Part shown: piece by piece, positions 29,897 to 39,257 of the stretch
Position numbering within the stretch: position 1 is the first letter of the stretch
Layout: each line of letters starts with the position of its first letter
DNA from: Schoenoplectus triqueter
Taxonomy: Eukaryota; Streptophyta; Magnoliopsida; Poales; Cyperaceae
Direction of reading: 5' to 3'
DNA: 39,257 bases
Assembly: GCA_964058805.1 (NCBI GenBank)
Contig: CAXKVV010000416.1
Coordinates: 1-39,257, forward strand
Translations under genes and position numbers: made by a program
Notes under the pieces: generated by a model
What the model saw: only the letters and a program-made list of their open reading frames with translations
Told to the model about the DNA's origin: nothing
Database searches by the model: none

Positions 29897-30415
29897 ATGG
29901 CGAACCCCCGAGTTTTCTTCGACATGAAGGTCGGCGGTGCTCCGGCCGGTCGGATCGTGATGGAACTGTATGCAAACGAGGTTCCAAAAACCGCTGAGAA
30001 CTTCAGAGCGCTCTGCACTGGTGAAAAGGGAATGGGGAAATCAGGCAAGCCTCTTCATTTCAAGGGATCCAAGTTCCACCGTGTGATTCCTCAGTTCATG
30101 TGCCAGGGTGGTGACTTCACCCGCGGTGATGGCACCGGCGGTGAGTCGATCTATGGTGCTAAGTTCCCTGATGAGGCTTTCGTGAGGAAGCACACCAGTC
30201 CGGGTGTCCTTTCCATGGCGAACGCTGGTCCGAACACCAATGGATCTCAGTTCTTCGTCTGCACCGTGCCTACTCCATGGCTCGATGGTAAGCACGTGGT
30301 GTTCGGCCAAGTCGTGGAGGGAATGGATGTGGTGAAGGCCATTGAGAAGGTTGGGAGCCAGAGCGGGAGGACCACCAAGCCTGTTGAAATTGCAGAGTGT
30401 GGTCAACTGTCTTAG
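29897..30415 (+). CDS. Cytosolic cyclophilin (CYP18/CYP19-type peptidyl-prolyl isomerase)
   Basis: Intronless, 172 residues, the standard length for the plant cytosolic cyclophilin A group. It has [20 protein letters not shown] at the start, the plant loop [13 protein letters not shown], active-site residues Arg62, Phe67, Gln70, Phe120, Trp128 and His133, and the redox pair Cys40/Cys168, ending IAECGQLS. Members act in protein folding, signalling and stress responses, and are the cytosolic targets of cyclosporin A. It is closer to the family consensus than its tandem neighbour at 27112, so it is likely the conserved ancestral-function copy. The clear TATA box and third-position GC richness agree with strong expression. 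Confidence 0.97.
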   Translation: MANPRVFFDMKVGGAPAGRIVMELYANEVPKTAENFRALCTGEKGMGKSGKPLHFKGSKFHRVIPQFMCQGGDFTRGDGTGGESIYGAKFPDEAFVRKHTSPGVLSMANAGPNTNGSQFFVCTVPTPWLDGKHVVFGQVVEGMDVVKAIEKVGSQSGRTTKPVEIAECGQLS

Positions 30416-31758
30416 ATCTGTTTGATCTAATGCCTAGCTGAGTATAGCACCTGTAGTATTAGCTTTAATGGTGCTTGAATAATTTTAGGGTTCATGTGGG
30501 GTCTAATTTGTGTTTATGTTTCAAGTCTGTCTGGTCTAATGTGGTGCTTGAAGTGTGTTGCGGGTTCGGATCTCTATCTCTGGTTCCTGTTTTTTAGTCT
30601 GGATCTTTGAGTCGGTTTAGTCGTCTCTAAACTGGATGCTTGGTTTGAGAAAAAAAAAATAAAGATTTGTGTTTAATTTCTTTTAAAAATCTTGTCCTGT
30701 TTTTGGTAATTAATTGCTGAATTAGTTATTTGGCATCGCTTTTCTTATTTCTTGACAGCGGTCTTATAAGGAAGTAAAAACGTAAACTTTCGAGATATTC
30801 GCTTAAAACAAGCAAAAAGTTAGTGTTATTTGCACAATAGCAATTCACTTTATTGAAAATCTAAAATGAATATATTTAATAAATCTTCAAAAGTGGATAA
30901 AAGCACTCCCAGTACCCCACTATTGACGAAAAAGTTTGTGCGTCAATAATTGTTGCTCCAGTTACTGATTGCTAGAGGGCACGTGATTATTATTTCACCG
31001 CTTTTACTGTACCTCTGGATAAGATTTTGGATTTGAATTCACTACTTTCAAAAGAATGCCTTAAGAAAGGGCAAAATAATTATTGCAAGGCTATTGAGCC
31101 CTATCGTCTCTTGACGTAACCAAGTTTATACCGAGAACATGTGGCGAGGACTAAAATTACTGGAATATGTATTTACCTATGAGGTTAAAATTTGGGAATT
31201 TCGCGATAATCTTTGATAATTGTCTTAGAAATGTTAACAACGACAATTTAAATCTTTGATATACAAAACCAGCTTTGACGACGAGACGCCCATTAAAATA
31301 TATTTCTAATATTTGCTAATTTACCTTCTATCAAGTAAATAAATTCTTAACCTTCTACTTCAAAATTAATTCTTAAGCTTGTCACATATTATTATGTCAA
31401 TTTTTCGTTTCTCAATGACCTTTTGGATGGTATTGAATCGGTACCTAGTGTTTTGCTTTATTATAAAAAAATTATAATTGAATCTAACCCATATGATTTA
31501 GTCAACCACTTCAATTCGTGGGTCAGGATCATGAGCATAAAATGAAGAACTCAACTAACCCACCTCTGTAGTCTGCTATTTTTTTTTATAAATCTTACTA
31601 AAACTGTAACATCTTTGAGTCCTTGCGCTCTGCTCCATTTCACATAATAAAGAATATGGGACGGCACCCACCCCTCTCTTAAACCCTTTTAAAATCCCCT
31701 GAACTGGTACCAGTCTCAGCATTGATTATATTTGCACATACCATTCGAAGTCCAGAAA
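30416..31758. other. Cyclophilin 3' UTR and intergenic DNA
   Basis: The first 100-250 bases are 3' UTR and resemble the 3' UTR of the other cyclophilin just after the stop (TTTGAT-TAATG-CTAGCTG). No other gene is seen. Confidence 0.5.
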
Positions 31759-32592
31759 ATGGATTTCAGTTCTGCTTATATTCTTCTCCTTTCCTGCATG
31801 CTCCTTTTATCACCACTATCGGCATCCCCTTTACTTTCAGGCTTAATCCGCATTTCTCAGTCAAAATCTGATACGGGTGTTTCACTTTTCCCGCCAACCG
31901 ATGGATTTCAGCCACCTGATTCACCTGACAATGGTGAAAACTCTGCTGAGCCACTGCCACCATCATACCAAGATGATATATTGGGATCACCTCCAGCTGG
32001 CGCTCCAGACAATGGCAATGCAGATTTCTTGCCATCTCTAACCCCCCCATCACCATCGGCTGATGATGCCACGCCACCAAAAAAGACTGTACCACCACAT
32101 ACCGGTGATGCCCCATTGCCTACACCACAGTTGCCCATTATATTACCATCACCTTCTGACAGTTCATTGCCTCTATCACCACAATTTCCTATTGCATCAC
32201 CCCCTACTGACAGTTCGCCGCCTGAACTACCACAATTACCTATTGCATCACCCCCTACTGATAATTTGCTGCCTGAATCACCACAATTACCTTTCATGTC
32301 ATCACCTCCATTATATAATACATTGCCGGGTTCTCCACATTTGCCATTACCATATCACCATCCAAAGGACACACAACAAGAAACATCAATGGCACCTGCT
32401 CCATTCGGTGTCCACCCAAGTGGAGAAAACCAAGCCCAACAATTTGGGCAATCTAATAGTCTCTTTGGGCAGCAACAAAGTTCGAATGATGTGCCGTTCG
32501 GTGGACAATACGGCGGTTGTAGTTCGATAAGGAACAATATGGTAGGAAATACTATGGCATTAATTGGCGTGTTGTTGATTTCTTGGGTGTGA
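31759..32592 (+). CDS. Secreted proline-rich protein, possibly GPI-anchored
   Basis: A single exon of 277 codons starting at ATG 31759; an in-frame ATG at 31732 would add nine residues before the signal peptide and is less likely. The N-terminus MDFSSAYILLLSCMLLLSPL is a strong signal peptide. The middle (about residues 45-215) is rich in Pro and Ser with SPP, PPSP and QLPIASPPTD motifs, as in hydroxyproline-rich cell-wall glycoproteins. A 17-residue unit is repeated (51-base DNA period, 32188-32261). A Gln/Asn-rich part follows. The last 15 or so residues (MALIGVLLISWV) are hydrophobic after small residues, which fits a GPI-attachment signal. No enzyme domain is seen. Its place next to cyclophilins recalls the PRP2 and PRP4 genes of Arabidopsis, but the sequence does not look like a close PRP2/PRP4 copy. 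Confidence 0.8.
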   Translation: MDFSSAYILLLSCMLLLSPLSASPLLSGLIRISQSKSDTGVSLFPPTDGFQPPDSPDNGENSAEPLPPSYQDDILGSPPAGAPDNGNADFLPSLTPPSPSADDATPPKKTVPPHTGDAPLPTPQLPIILPSPSDSSLPLSPQFPIASPPTDSSPPELPQLPIASPPTDNLLPESPQLPFMSSPPLYNTLPGSPHLPLPYHHPKDTQQETSMAPAPFGVHPSGENQAQQFGQSNSLFGQQQSSNDVPFGGQYGGCSSIRNNMVGNTMALIGVLLISWV

Positions 32593-32900
32593 TTTGTATA
32601 GAGAGGGAGATTAAAAAGGGATGGTTCAGTAGTTATGTGATGACTGATGAGTGTTTTCTTTTACTTTGTTAATGTTTTGTGTTTTCAAATGTATATTTTT
32701 TTTCGGTGAGTGATTGTGTATTTTTATTATGTATAAAAAATAGCAATTAGTGATGTTATTTCTGTTGGAACATGCATCTCAATTTCTGAAGATTGTCGGT
32801 ATATCTAAAATAGTCTAATAATAAAATAAATACTATATAGAACGGGTAGAAATGCCATGAAAATGGACCAGGGTCTAGCATGAAAGGTATAAATATAAGA
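32593..32900. other. 3' UTR and intergenic DNA
   Basis: Contains the 3' UTR of the proline-rich gene; nothing else is seen. Confidence 0.4.
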
Positions 32901-33286
32901 GTGGGGATTCATTGAAAATGAGTTATTTTAAAAATCTTAACAATAGGTTTCTAAATAAATATAAAAATAATTTTAAAAATGATTTTTTTTTATAGATGTG
33001 TTTTTCTACTTTTAGATTGATGGTCATTCAAATTTCATGTAATTTCATTATCGTTTGATAATCCATGAAAGACCGTTAAATTGAAACCGTTGCAAATTGA
33101 ATGAAAATTTGATAGTCTTTGATGGACCATCAAACTATAATAAAATTATATAAAGTTTAAATGACCATCAATATAAAAGTAGAATAATATATCTATAAAT
33201 TTTTTTCGATTTTTTTAGTTTTTTATATTTATTTAAAGATCCATTATAAAGTTATCAAAATAACCCATTATCAACCGATCCCTCCT
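32901..33286. mobile_element. MITE family D, copy 2 (complete)
   Basis: The left end GTGGGGATTCATTGAAAATG and the complemented right end GGAGGGATCGGTTGATAATG are inverted repeats that continue through GAGTTATTTT and GGGTTATTTT. The core holds ATTATCGTTTGATAATCCAT and TTTGATGGACCATCAAAC in inverted arrangement. It has 386 bases, codes for nothing, and is the most complete member of the family here. Confidence 0.75.
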
Positions 33287-34108
33287 CAAAATAGAATAAG
33301 TTAGTGTATACTTTCGGCGACTGACAGATTGGGCATTCTTGGGCTCTACGCCTAGAAATTCAATGATGGAATTATACAACTTAACAACATGAGTTCATGG
33401 CCTGTAAAACAATAAAAGAACAAATTTGAAATTTATAACACGTTTTTTTTTCTCTCATGAAAGGCTTTTTGAGACCTTTAATATCCTGAATTGGAACTTT
33501 ACACACGTTTGTTAAAGCATGTAAGCCTTGCTTAAGTGACAGGTATCGGTCCATCTCTTGCTGGGAAATGTATTAACGTAAATTTATTTGCCTGTTGTGA
33601 CAATTTCTAACACGACTTTGTATAGAAATATAAAATTTAGGTGTTTCTTTTTTAAAATAGATTATGCATCAACTCACATACAGTTTGTTTACTAAAGGAC
33701 TGTGGAAAAAAATAAAACAATCGCCGTTTATTCATTTATTAAGTAATTTCAAAAGAAATTTTAGTCAATTTAGCTACACACCATATAGATATTTAAACTA
33801 ATTTATATATAGAAACCATTTCATTCTACTTTAATAATTTCTATATATTGTGAAGAGGACTACATCTTTACCATAACTTATAACCTACTCTCTTTTTTTC
33901 TCTCAAAGAAAGGCGAACTAATCTATTCATTTTTTTTAATATAAGAAAGATTCGAGTGAAACTCTTAAATTTGATAAATATCTATATATAATCTGTATTT
34001 GAGTTTCAAACTTGTGGTTTTTTACACATAAAATATTATTTTTTTCTACTAAACAAAACTGACCTACTCCTTGATATTGTTATAAGAAACCTATAATATT
34101 AATAAGAA
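33287..34108. other. AT-rich intergenic DNA, no gene
   Basis: No coding frame, RNA or repeat limits found. Confidence 0.4.
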
Positions 34109-34776
34109 ATAATTAGTTACATATCTTAAAGTTCTAATTTTTTTAAAAAATATCCTCACAAAATTGAAATTTAGATAAGTATCACTCTAAATTTAACTAG
34201 TTTTTAATTTTACTACTCTAACTATAATATTTTTTATAATATCAAAAATACCCCTAACCCCCATCTCCTTCCCTTCCTTTTGTTTTCTAATCCCTCGGAA
34301 AACAATGAATGGCTCTCAGCTCTTCTTTCAATGGCTCGACTTGCTCCCTCTCTCTCCAAATTGACACTCAGTAAGCATGTCGACCAGGTTTGAGATAACT
34401 TCCTATCGCCATTTCTCTATTCTAGAGTTGTATTAGAGGATTTGACTTGAGAAAGCTCCTTAATAATGACGACAGATTCAATTTATTGAGCAAGTCACGA
34501 TATGTTGTACAAAAGATAATTATGGAAAAGACGGTTTTGCGCAATGCAAAGCTGAGATTGACGGAATTTCACTGAACAAAAGAAGAAATCGCTTTAATTT
34601 GGGAGATTCTGTGATTTGGGAGAGTAAGAATCGAGGAACAAGTACTTTTTATATTATAAAAATCTTAAGTGAGAAAATTAAAAATTAGTTAAGTTCAAAA
34701 TAATATTTTTCTAAATTCAAACTTTGTAATGATATTTTTTAAAATTCAAAATTTTGAAGTTCATATGACTAATTAT
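34109..34776. mobile_element. Long-TIR element carrying a gene-like insert
   Basis: About 110 bases at each end are inverted copies: left ATAATTAGTTACATATCTTA and, complemented, right ATAATTAGTCATATGAACTT. They continue through AAAAAATATC, GAATTTAGA and TTTTTAATTTT blocks. The enclosed 430 or so bases are less AT-rich and look exonic. Long TIRs around a gene-like insert are typical of Pack-MULEs, but I found no 9-base target duplication and no transposase. Confidence 0.6.
34331..34688 (+). CDS. Unrecognised two-exon reading frame inside the long-TIR element
   Basis: Exon 1 (34331-34387) starts MARLAPSLSKLTLSKHVDQ and ends CAG before GT. Exon 2 (34476-34688) follows GACGACAG and reads IQFIEQVTICCTKDNYGKDG, then FAQCKAEIDGISLNKRRNRF and NLGDSVIWESKNRG, then enters the right TIR before a stop. 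The join keeps frame and gives 89 residues. A pyrimidine-rich leader precedes it. I recognise no domain. It may be a captured and truncated host gene, or a chance frame. Confidence 0.35.
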
Positions 34777-34933
34777 CCTCATTGAGGACCTGTATCACCA
34801 TATTATGTCTTCGCTGGCACATCACATCACATTATTATTTGCTGTCATTACAGAAAATAAAATTCGTCGGTAACCAGGATTCCATATGGCAGCTATCAAC
34901 GTGACAAAGCTAATAACGAGTCAAAGTTACCAC

Positions 34934-35258
34934 AAAAGTGACGCGTTCGTGATTCGAGAAATATTCGGTGAAATCAAAATTTCGATGTTCGATTTAATAT
35001 GGATATAATTCAGAAATAATTTATTTTATATAATATAAATAAAATATATATTATAATGATAAATTATTAAAAATATATTAAAAACTATAAAATTCTATAT
35101 AAAATAATATATAATGTGTTTTTGTCGAATGATTTATGAATAAAACATTTTTTTAATTAAAAAACATATTGTATATTAAACTGATAAATTATTTATGAAA
35201 TATTTAGGTATGAATGAAAAACTAATTATTCATGAATTAGAGAATCTAGTTACTATTA
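34934..35258 (+). mobile_element. MITE family C, copy 3
   Basis: Matches the other copies through GATTCGAGAAATATTCGGTG, ATGGATATAATTCAGAAATA and TTTATATAATATAAATAAA. The right end is AGTTACTATT and the left end is eroded. Confidence 0.6.
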
Positions 35259-35494
35259 CTATGCAAACAAGAGCAAATGGCATTTTGCAATTGCAAACAA
35301 CATTTGTGGGTTCAGATGTCTAAGCCTTTTGCGTGACGACAAATGCGTGAAGGATCTGGATTCTGGACACTATCCAAATCATTGTCAATTTATTGAAGGT
35401 TTAACTTTATGGTGGTCCCAAAGTGTCAGTTGTTAATTGTACCATGTGCATTTGCCTCCTGGTACAGGATTAATGATCCAAATCTGCTATTATT

Positions 35495-35790
35495 TATTTT
35501 TAAATAATAGTACTTTAAAATTTTAAAAATATTAAAAAATATATAGATATATTGTTTTACTAGATTGATAACCAGTTAAATTTTATGCAATTTCATTAAC
35601 GTTTGATAGATCATCAAAGACCATTAATTTATAACCGTTACAAACATTAGTGAAAATATTAAATTTAATAATCTTTGATGATCTATTAAATATTAATGAA
35701 ATTATATAAAATTTCATAAACTGTCAATCTACAAGTAAAAGAACATATCCATTAAATTTTTTTTTTAATTTTAAATATTTTTTAGATTTA
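35495..35790. mobile_element. MITE family D, copy 3 (eroded)
   Basis: Shares the core TTTCATTAACGTTTGATAGA and an inverted partner (TTTGATGATCTATTAAATATTA), with TATATAAAATTTCATAAACT. Both ends are degraded. Confidence 0.5.
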
Positions 35791-36926
35791 AAAGTAAGAC
35801 TTACAAGAATAATAAGCTGTTTTGGATCCCAGGATTAATGTAACCATGTATTCGTTAACCTCATCTCCTCTTCCTTGATCTCTTGTTTCGATTTTTCTTT
35901 GGTCCACTTGCAATAATATGTTTGTGTTTTGTGCTCGCGCAAAATAAAGTTTGCAAAACGGAGCAATAAAAACTGGTAAACCATCATATTCTCATATTTT
36001 CATATTGTAGAATGATTGCTCTAAGTACTCCACTAGAGGTGGTAAACAGGCAGATCAGATTTGATTTATATCCAAACGAATTAGATAGATTTTTTAGATT
36101 GAATCGGATTTTGTCACTCTGTATTCCACGCTGATCCTAGATATAATTACTAGAATAAAGATTCACATATTTTTTACACGCCTTTCATGAAAAAAAATTC
36201 TATATAGAAAAGGAGATGCAATGTTGAGATCCACTAATTGAGCAACAGGAGGGATATTTTTTGTATTACTGGTGAAGTGCTGATACACGGTTGCAACTTT
36301 CGATTAGTAAATTTCGAACGTTTTATGTTATACATAAATAATAAGAAGTTCCGTTACTTGTTACTCTGTTGGTGGAAAGGGTAATACATTTATTTATTCG
36401 ATTATTTGTTTGTTTAATATTTTATCGGATAATATTCTGCCAGAACATTTTTTGGAACCGCTTATTCTTTATACCTTGGAGCTTATTACTTTATTTTTGC
36501 ACAATTGTTGAATACTAAGTTCCATTTACGTACAAGAAACAGAGATATTCGAAGAATAACGATCTTAATAATTCAAGGCCAAAATATGTATGTCAACAAC
36601 ACTAATTAATTAAATTATCTGTTCAACATAAACAAATAAGAAGTACAACACAACAGCATCCTAAATACCCATCCCCTCTATAAACAATTAAAAAATACAA
36701 TAGAAATGGATTTCCTGATGAACTCATCCCTAGAAGAATACCAAAAAATACAGTTGCAGAATCACAATTTACACAGTTTTGCACCAAAAAACTAGCAATT
36801 CACATCAAGCACAGGAAAAGAGTTCATACCATAGAACTAGATTTAACTGTGGAGCTTGAGGAACAATTTAATTACAAATCACATATCCACAAACATATTC
36901 CTTCAAGTTAAGAACGGAATTGCATC
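35791..36926. other. Intergenic DNA and PLC 3' UTR region
   Basis: At 36034 the words TAGAGGTGGTAAACAGGCAG and GATCAGATTTGATTTATATC look like one end of a hAT-type repeat; no matching end is seen. Bases from about 36650 to 36926 are probably the 3' UTR of the minus-strand phosphodiesterase gene. Confidence 0.35.
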
Positions 36927-37983
36927 TCAAGCGGGAGCTTTACCTTCTATCCTGGCATGAGTCAAACCAGCACAAGCATCAACAAAATCCTCATCTATGA
37001 AATCTGTAGAGAGAATCTGCAACCGGTCAGCAATTCCTTTTGCAAATGTCTGCGAGATGAACAGCCGAGCGAAACCTTGTATTCTTCTTGTCACCGGCTT
37101 AACACACACAATTGGGTTATCTGGCTGAGGAGTGGCTGTGTTCTCAACCCGGTAGAAGTACCGTCTCTCCTTCACTGGCGCTTGTTTTCCCAAAAAGTCC
37201 ATGTTGCTCTCAAATTTTTTCTCCGGCAAGTCGGTGTCAATCCAGTTGTCTTTCAAGTAACTGCCATTCCATAGCATGTCACCATGTTTAGGCTCCGGGG
37301 TTTTTCTTGGTTTCCACACACATATCACTCTTTTTGGGAGAATTTCAGCTATTGTTTTGTGAAATACAGCATCATCTTGCTGCACGAGATATTCACCTAA
37401 AAAAAAATAAAAATTGTTAGTTGTTAAAATAGCAAAAATTTAGGACTTAAAATTAGAGCAATAGCATTTTGACATTGAAAAAGAGTTTACCAAGTTGTTC
37501 ATTGAGGTACTTGTCGAAGTCCGGTGGGTCTTCTTTGCCAAATTCAGTGCGAATCTCGAGAATTATGATCTCCGACTTCGTCTCGCTGAGGAACTTCCTC
37601 ACATCATTGATCACCACATCCACTGAATAAGTTGCTAATATGCCGTGGCACACGCGTTTGTCCTGTTGTACCCGTATGTCCAGCACACGCGCGCCTTTGA
37701 CAAGCTGTTTGTATATCGAGCAGTTCTGACACTGTGCAAAAGGGCGTGAGACAAACCTTATACCGATCTTGTTTGTGGCAGAATCATGTGTACCTGGCCA
37801 GACAACTTGGTGCACATGGAGTCGGTCAGGGCCGAGGCTTTCCATCCAATTTTTTCGGTCCGACGGGTGGAAGTCGGAGCCGGGAAAATCTTCACCCGAT
37901 GATTTAACCAATGTATGCATGGCTTGTTTTTGCGTCGTCATGAGTTGACGGCGCTCCTTTTGCTTTGTGATCTGTGCTCCCAT
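36927..37983 (-). CDS. PI-PLC X-domain phosphodiesterase
   Basis: Two minus-strand exons (37983-37491 and 37396-36927) join across a 94-base GT-AG intron to give 320 residues. It belongs to the plant PLC-like phosphodiesterase group with an X domain only, lacking EF-hand, Y and C2 domains. Active-site residues known from bacterial PI-PLC are present: His66 and Asp67 (VVWPGTHDSATNKIG), Asp102 and Arg104 (GARVLDIRVQQD), and His113 (VCHG). The second exon begins EYLVQQDDAVFHKTIAEILP and contains RVICVWKPRKTPEPKHGDM. The N-terminus MGAQIT fits the N-myristoylation pattern MGxxx(S/T), so membrane attachment is possible. The substrate is not known for this plant group. The start at 37983 is supported by a TATA box at a proper distance. 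Confidence 0.92.
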
Positions 37984-38050
37984 GGTTGTTGTTGGGTTGG
38001 TGTGGAAGAGAGGATATGGAAAGGCCTTGCCAGGGAAGGTGGAGGTTGAG

Positions 38051-38060
38051 TTTTATATAT
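38051..38060 (-). promoter_or_regulatory. TATA box of the PLC gene
   Basis: ATATATAAAA on the minus strand lies about 68 bases before the start codon, giving a predicted leader of about 40 bases. Confidence 0.65.
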
Positions 38061-38954
38061 TGTATTTATGAAGACAGAATGGTTAAATTGAAGTTTCATG
38101 GTTAGGGGTGGAGATAATTATTTTGGGTTTGATAGTAACGCGCTTCAGTTCGTCTACCCAATTCAGGATAACATATATATAATTAATAATTAATAATACT
38201 TAAATAGCCTATGGCGTGGCACGATTCTATTAATTCTAAGCTATGCATTGTATGATAATTAAGGTGAACTACAAGATATATCTTTTGCTCAATATCAGAA
38301 TATTATAGGCTTTTTTTTAATATATTTTTTGGCGAATGAGGTGTGCATGCCATTGTACCTAAACTCATTGAGAAACTGCAAAGCAATGACAAATTTAACA
38401 TATTTTACATGTTTGTTGAACATAGTGAACTGTTGAAATTCGCATCTTATCGAATGTCTATACTGATTTTTAATTTGTTAAATTGCTTTTATATGGCATA
38501 TCCCCTAAATATGTTTTTATTAACCGTAGTAATTTGCATGGTAAAAGAATTTAACTGTGTTGAAATTTAAACAATGTTAAAAAAATGCAATAAATCAAAT
38601 ATCACATTTTATCACACAGTTCTAATATGCAAACATATCAACCGTACTAGTTCCTATTTAATAATCTGGTAGTTTGAAGATTGGATCAAGAATGGAGAAA
38701 TGAATCATTGATTGTTTCCTTTTTGTCCAACTAGGTTCAATAGCCGCACTTCGCAGCGGCGTTATTTTTTTTTTTTTTTTACAGAAATCTATTTATAAAA
38801 AGATTTGCCACATATGTTTATAATAATAAATGATTGTTCTGGTTGCATGAAAAACTTAAAAAGCAACACCCCGAACAAAAGTAATATAATGCGAAACTTA
38901 TCACGAAGAATAATATAATGTGAACTGAACACAAGCATATGAATGATTTGCAAA
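38061..38954. other. Intergenic DNA upstream of the PLC gene
   Basis: AT-rich with a T-run at 38764-38780. Small open frames are unsupported. Confidence 0.4.
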
Positions 38955-39219
38955 GGAAGGGATTTATTGACAATGAATTTTTGAATAAATTAAAAATATA
39001 TAACAATTTTATGTAATTTGCAATGTATGATTTCAATTTAATAGTCTTTGATGGACTATCAAACGATAATAAAAATGCATGAAATTTTAAACATATTGAT
39101 TTGTAAGTGAAAAAAATATTTATTAACTTTTTTCTAATTTTTAAGATTTTTTTTAATTTATTTAAAAGTTCATTAATACAAGATTGTCAAAAATAGTCAT
39201 TGTCAAGAGATCCCTCTCC
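38955..39219. mobile_element. MITE family D, copy 4
   Basis: The ends GGAAGGGATTTATTGACAAT and, complemented, GGAGAGGGATCTCTTGACAA are inverted repeats. The core carries AGTCTTTGATGGACTATCAA. At 265 bases it is shorter than copy 2 because the left half is partly deleted. Confidence 0.7.
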
Positions 39220-39257
39220 ATTAAAAAAAACAAACTTTTGGCTTATTTTTCTTGGAT

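Noticed and set aside
30041..30406. 121-codon minus-strand open frame inside the second cyclophilin
   Set aside because: Antisense shadow of the cyclophilin coding sequence; composition and position explain it.
31908..32530. Long open frames in other phases and antisense of the proline-rich gene, one Gly-rich and one His/Tyr-rich
   Set aside because: The repetitive CCA/CCT codons of the real frame keep the other frames free of stops. Only the real frame has a signal peptide and a sensible start.
34331..34400. Alternative reading of the insert as a plastid transit peptide (frame starting at the ATG near 34310)
   Set aside because: That frame meets a stop in the same exon at about 34370. The frame from 34331 splices cleanly, so it was preferred.
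1..39257. CRISPR array, bacterial operon or phage module
   Set aside because: No regularly spaced repeats, no Shine-Dalgarno-led operons; introns, USE/TATA and plant transposons show nuclear plant DNA.

Overview
This window is nuclear DNA from a flowering plant, most probably a eudicot. The evidence is GT-AG introns in plant housekeeping genes, a U6 snRNA gene with a dicot-type USE and TATA at Pol III spacing, AT-rich intergenic DNA, and many small plant-type transposons. I cannot name the species from the sequence.

Five protein-coding genes and one RNA gene look intact. From left to right they are XCT, an XAP5-family nuclear protein (12 exons, 337 codons, 1224-5279, +); TRAP-alpha, a subunit of the ER translocon-associated complex (8 exons, 258 codons, 15424-18276, +); a U6 snRNA (19332-19433, +); two intronless cytosolic cyclophilins in tandem (27112-27636 and 29897-30415, +); and a secreted proline-rich protein (31759-32592, +). 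A sixth protein gene, a PI-PLC X-domain phosphodiesterase (two exons, 36927-37983), is on the minus strand. These genes do not form one pathway. From memory, the set resembles two duplicated Arabidopsis segments (At2g21130-At2g21160 and At4g38690-At4g38770), so the window probably keeps an ancestral gene neighbourhood that transposons have expanded.

Between the genes lie decayed copies and transposons. An unprocessed, broken TRAP-alpha copy (about 19865-21190) sits downstream of the intact gene, with the U6 gene between them. The left gap (5.3-15.3 kb) holds minus-strand exon fragments of two unrelated host genes: an arabinose-5-phosphate isomerase (SETH3-like) exon and two phosducin-like protein 3 exons. 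They are side by side, and a Helitron-like 3' end lies further along. The same gap holds a Copia gag remnant with its tRNA primer site and a 5'-truncated LINE interrupted by a Tourist-like MITE. An RTE-type LINE endonuclease scrap lies at the extreme left edge.

The stretch 22.8-26.6 kb is a cluster of foldback and MITE elements, including a 405-bp near-perfect hairpin. The right part (32.6-39.2 kb) holds more members of the same MITE families. It also holds a 668-bp element with inverted repeats of about 110 bp that encloses a two-exon open reading frame of 89 codons which I do not recognise. That element and the SETH3/PLP3 fragment cluster are the least expected things here.
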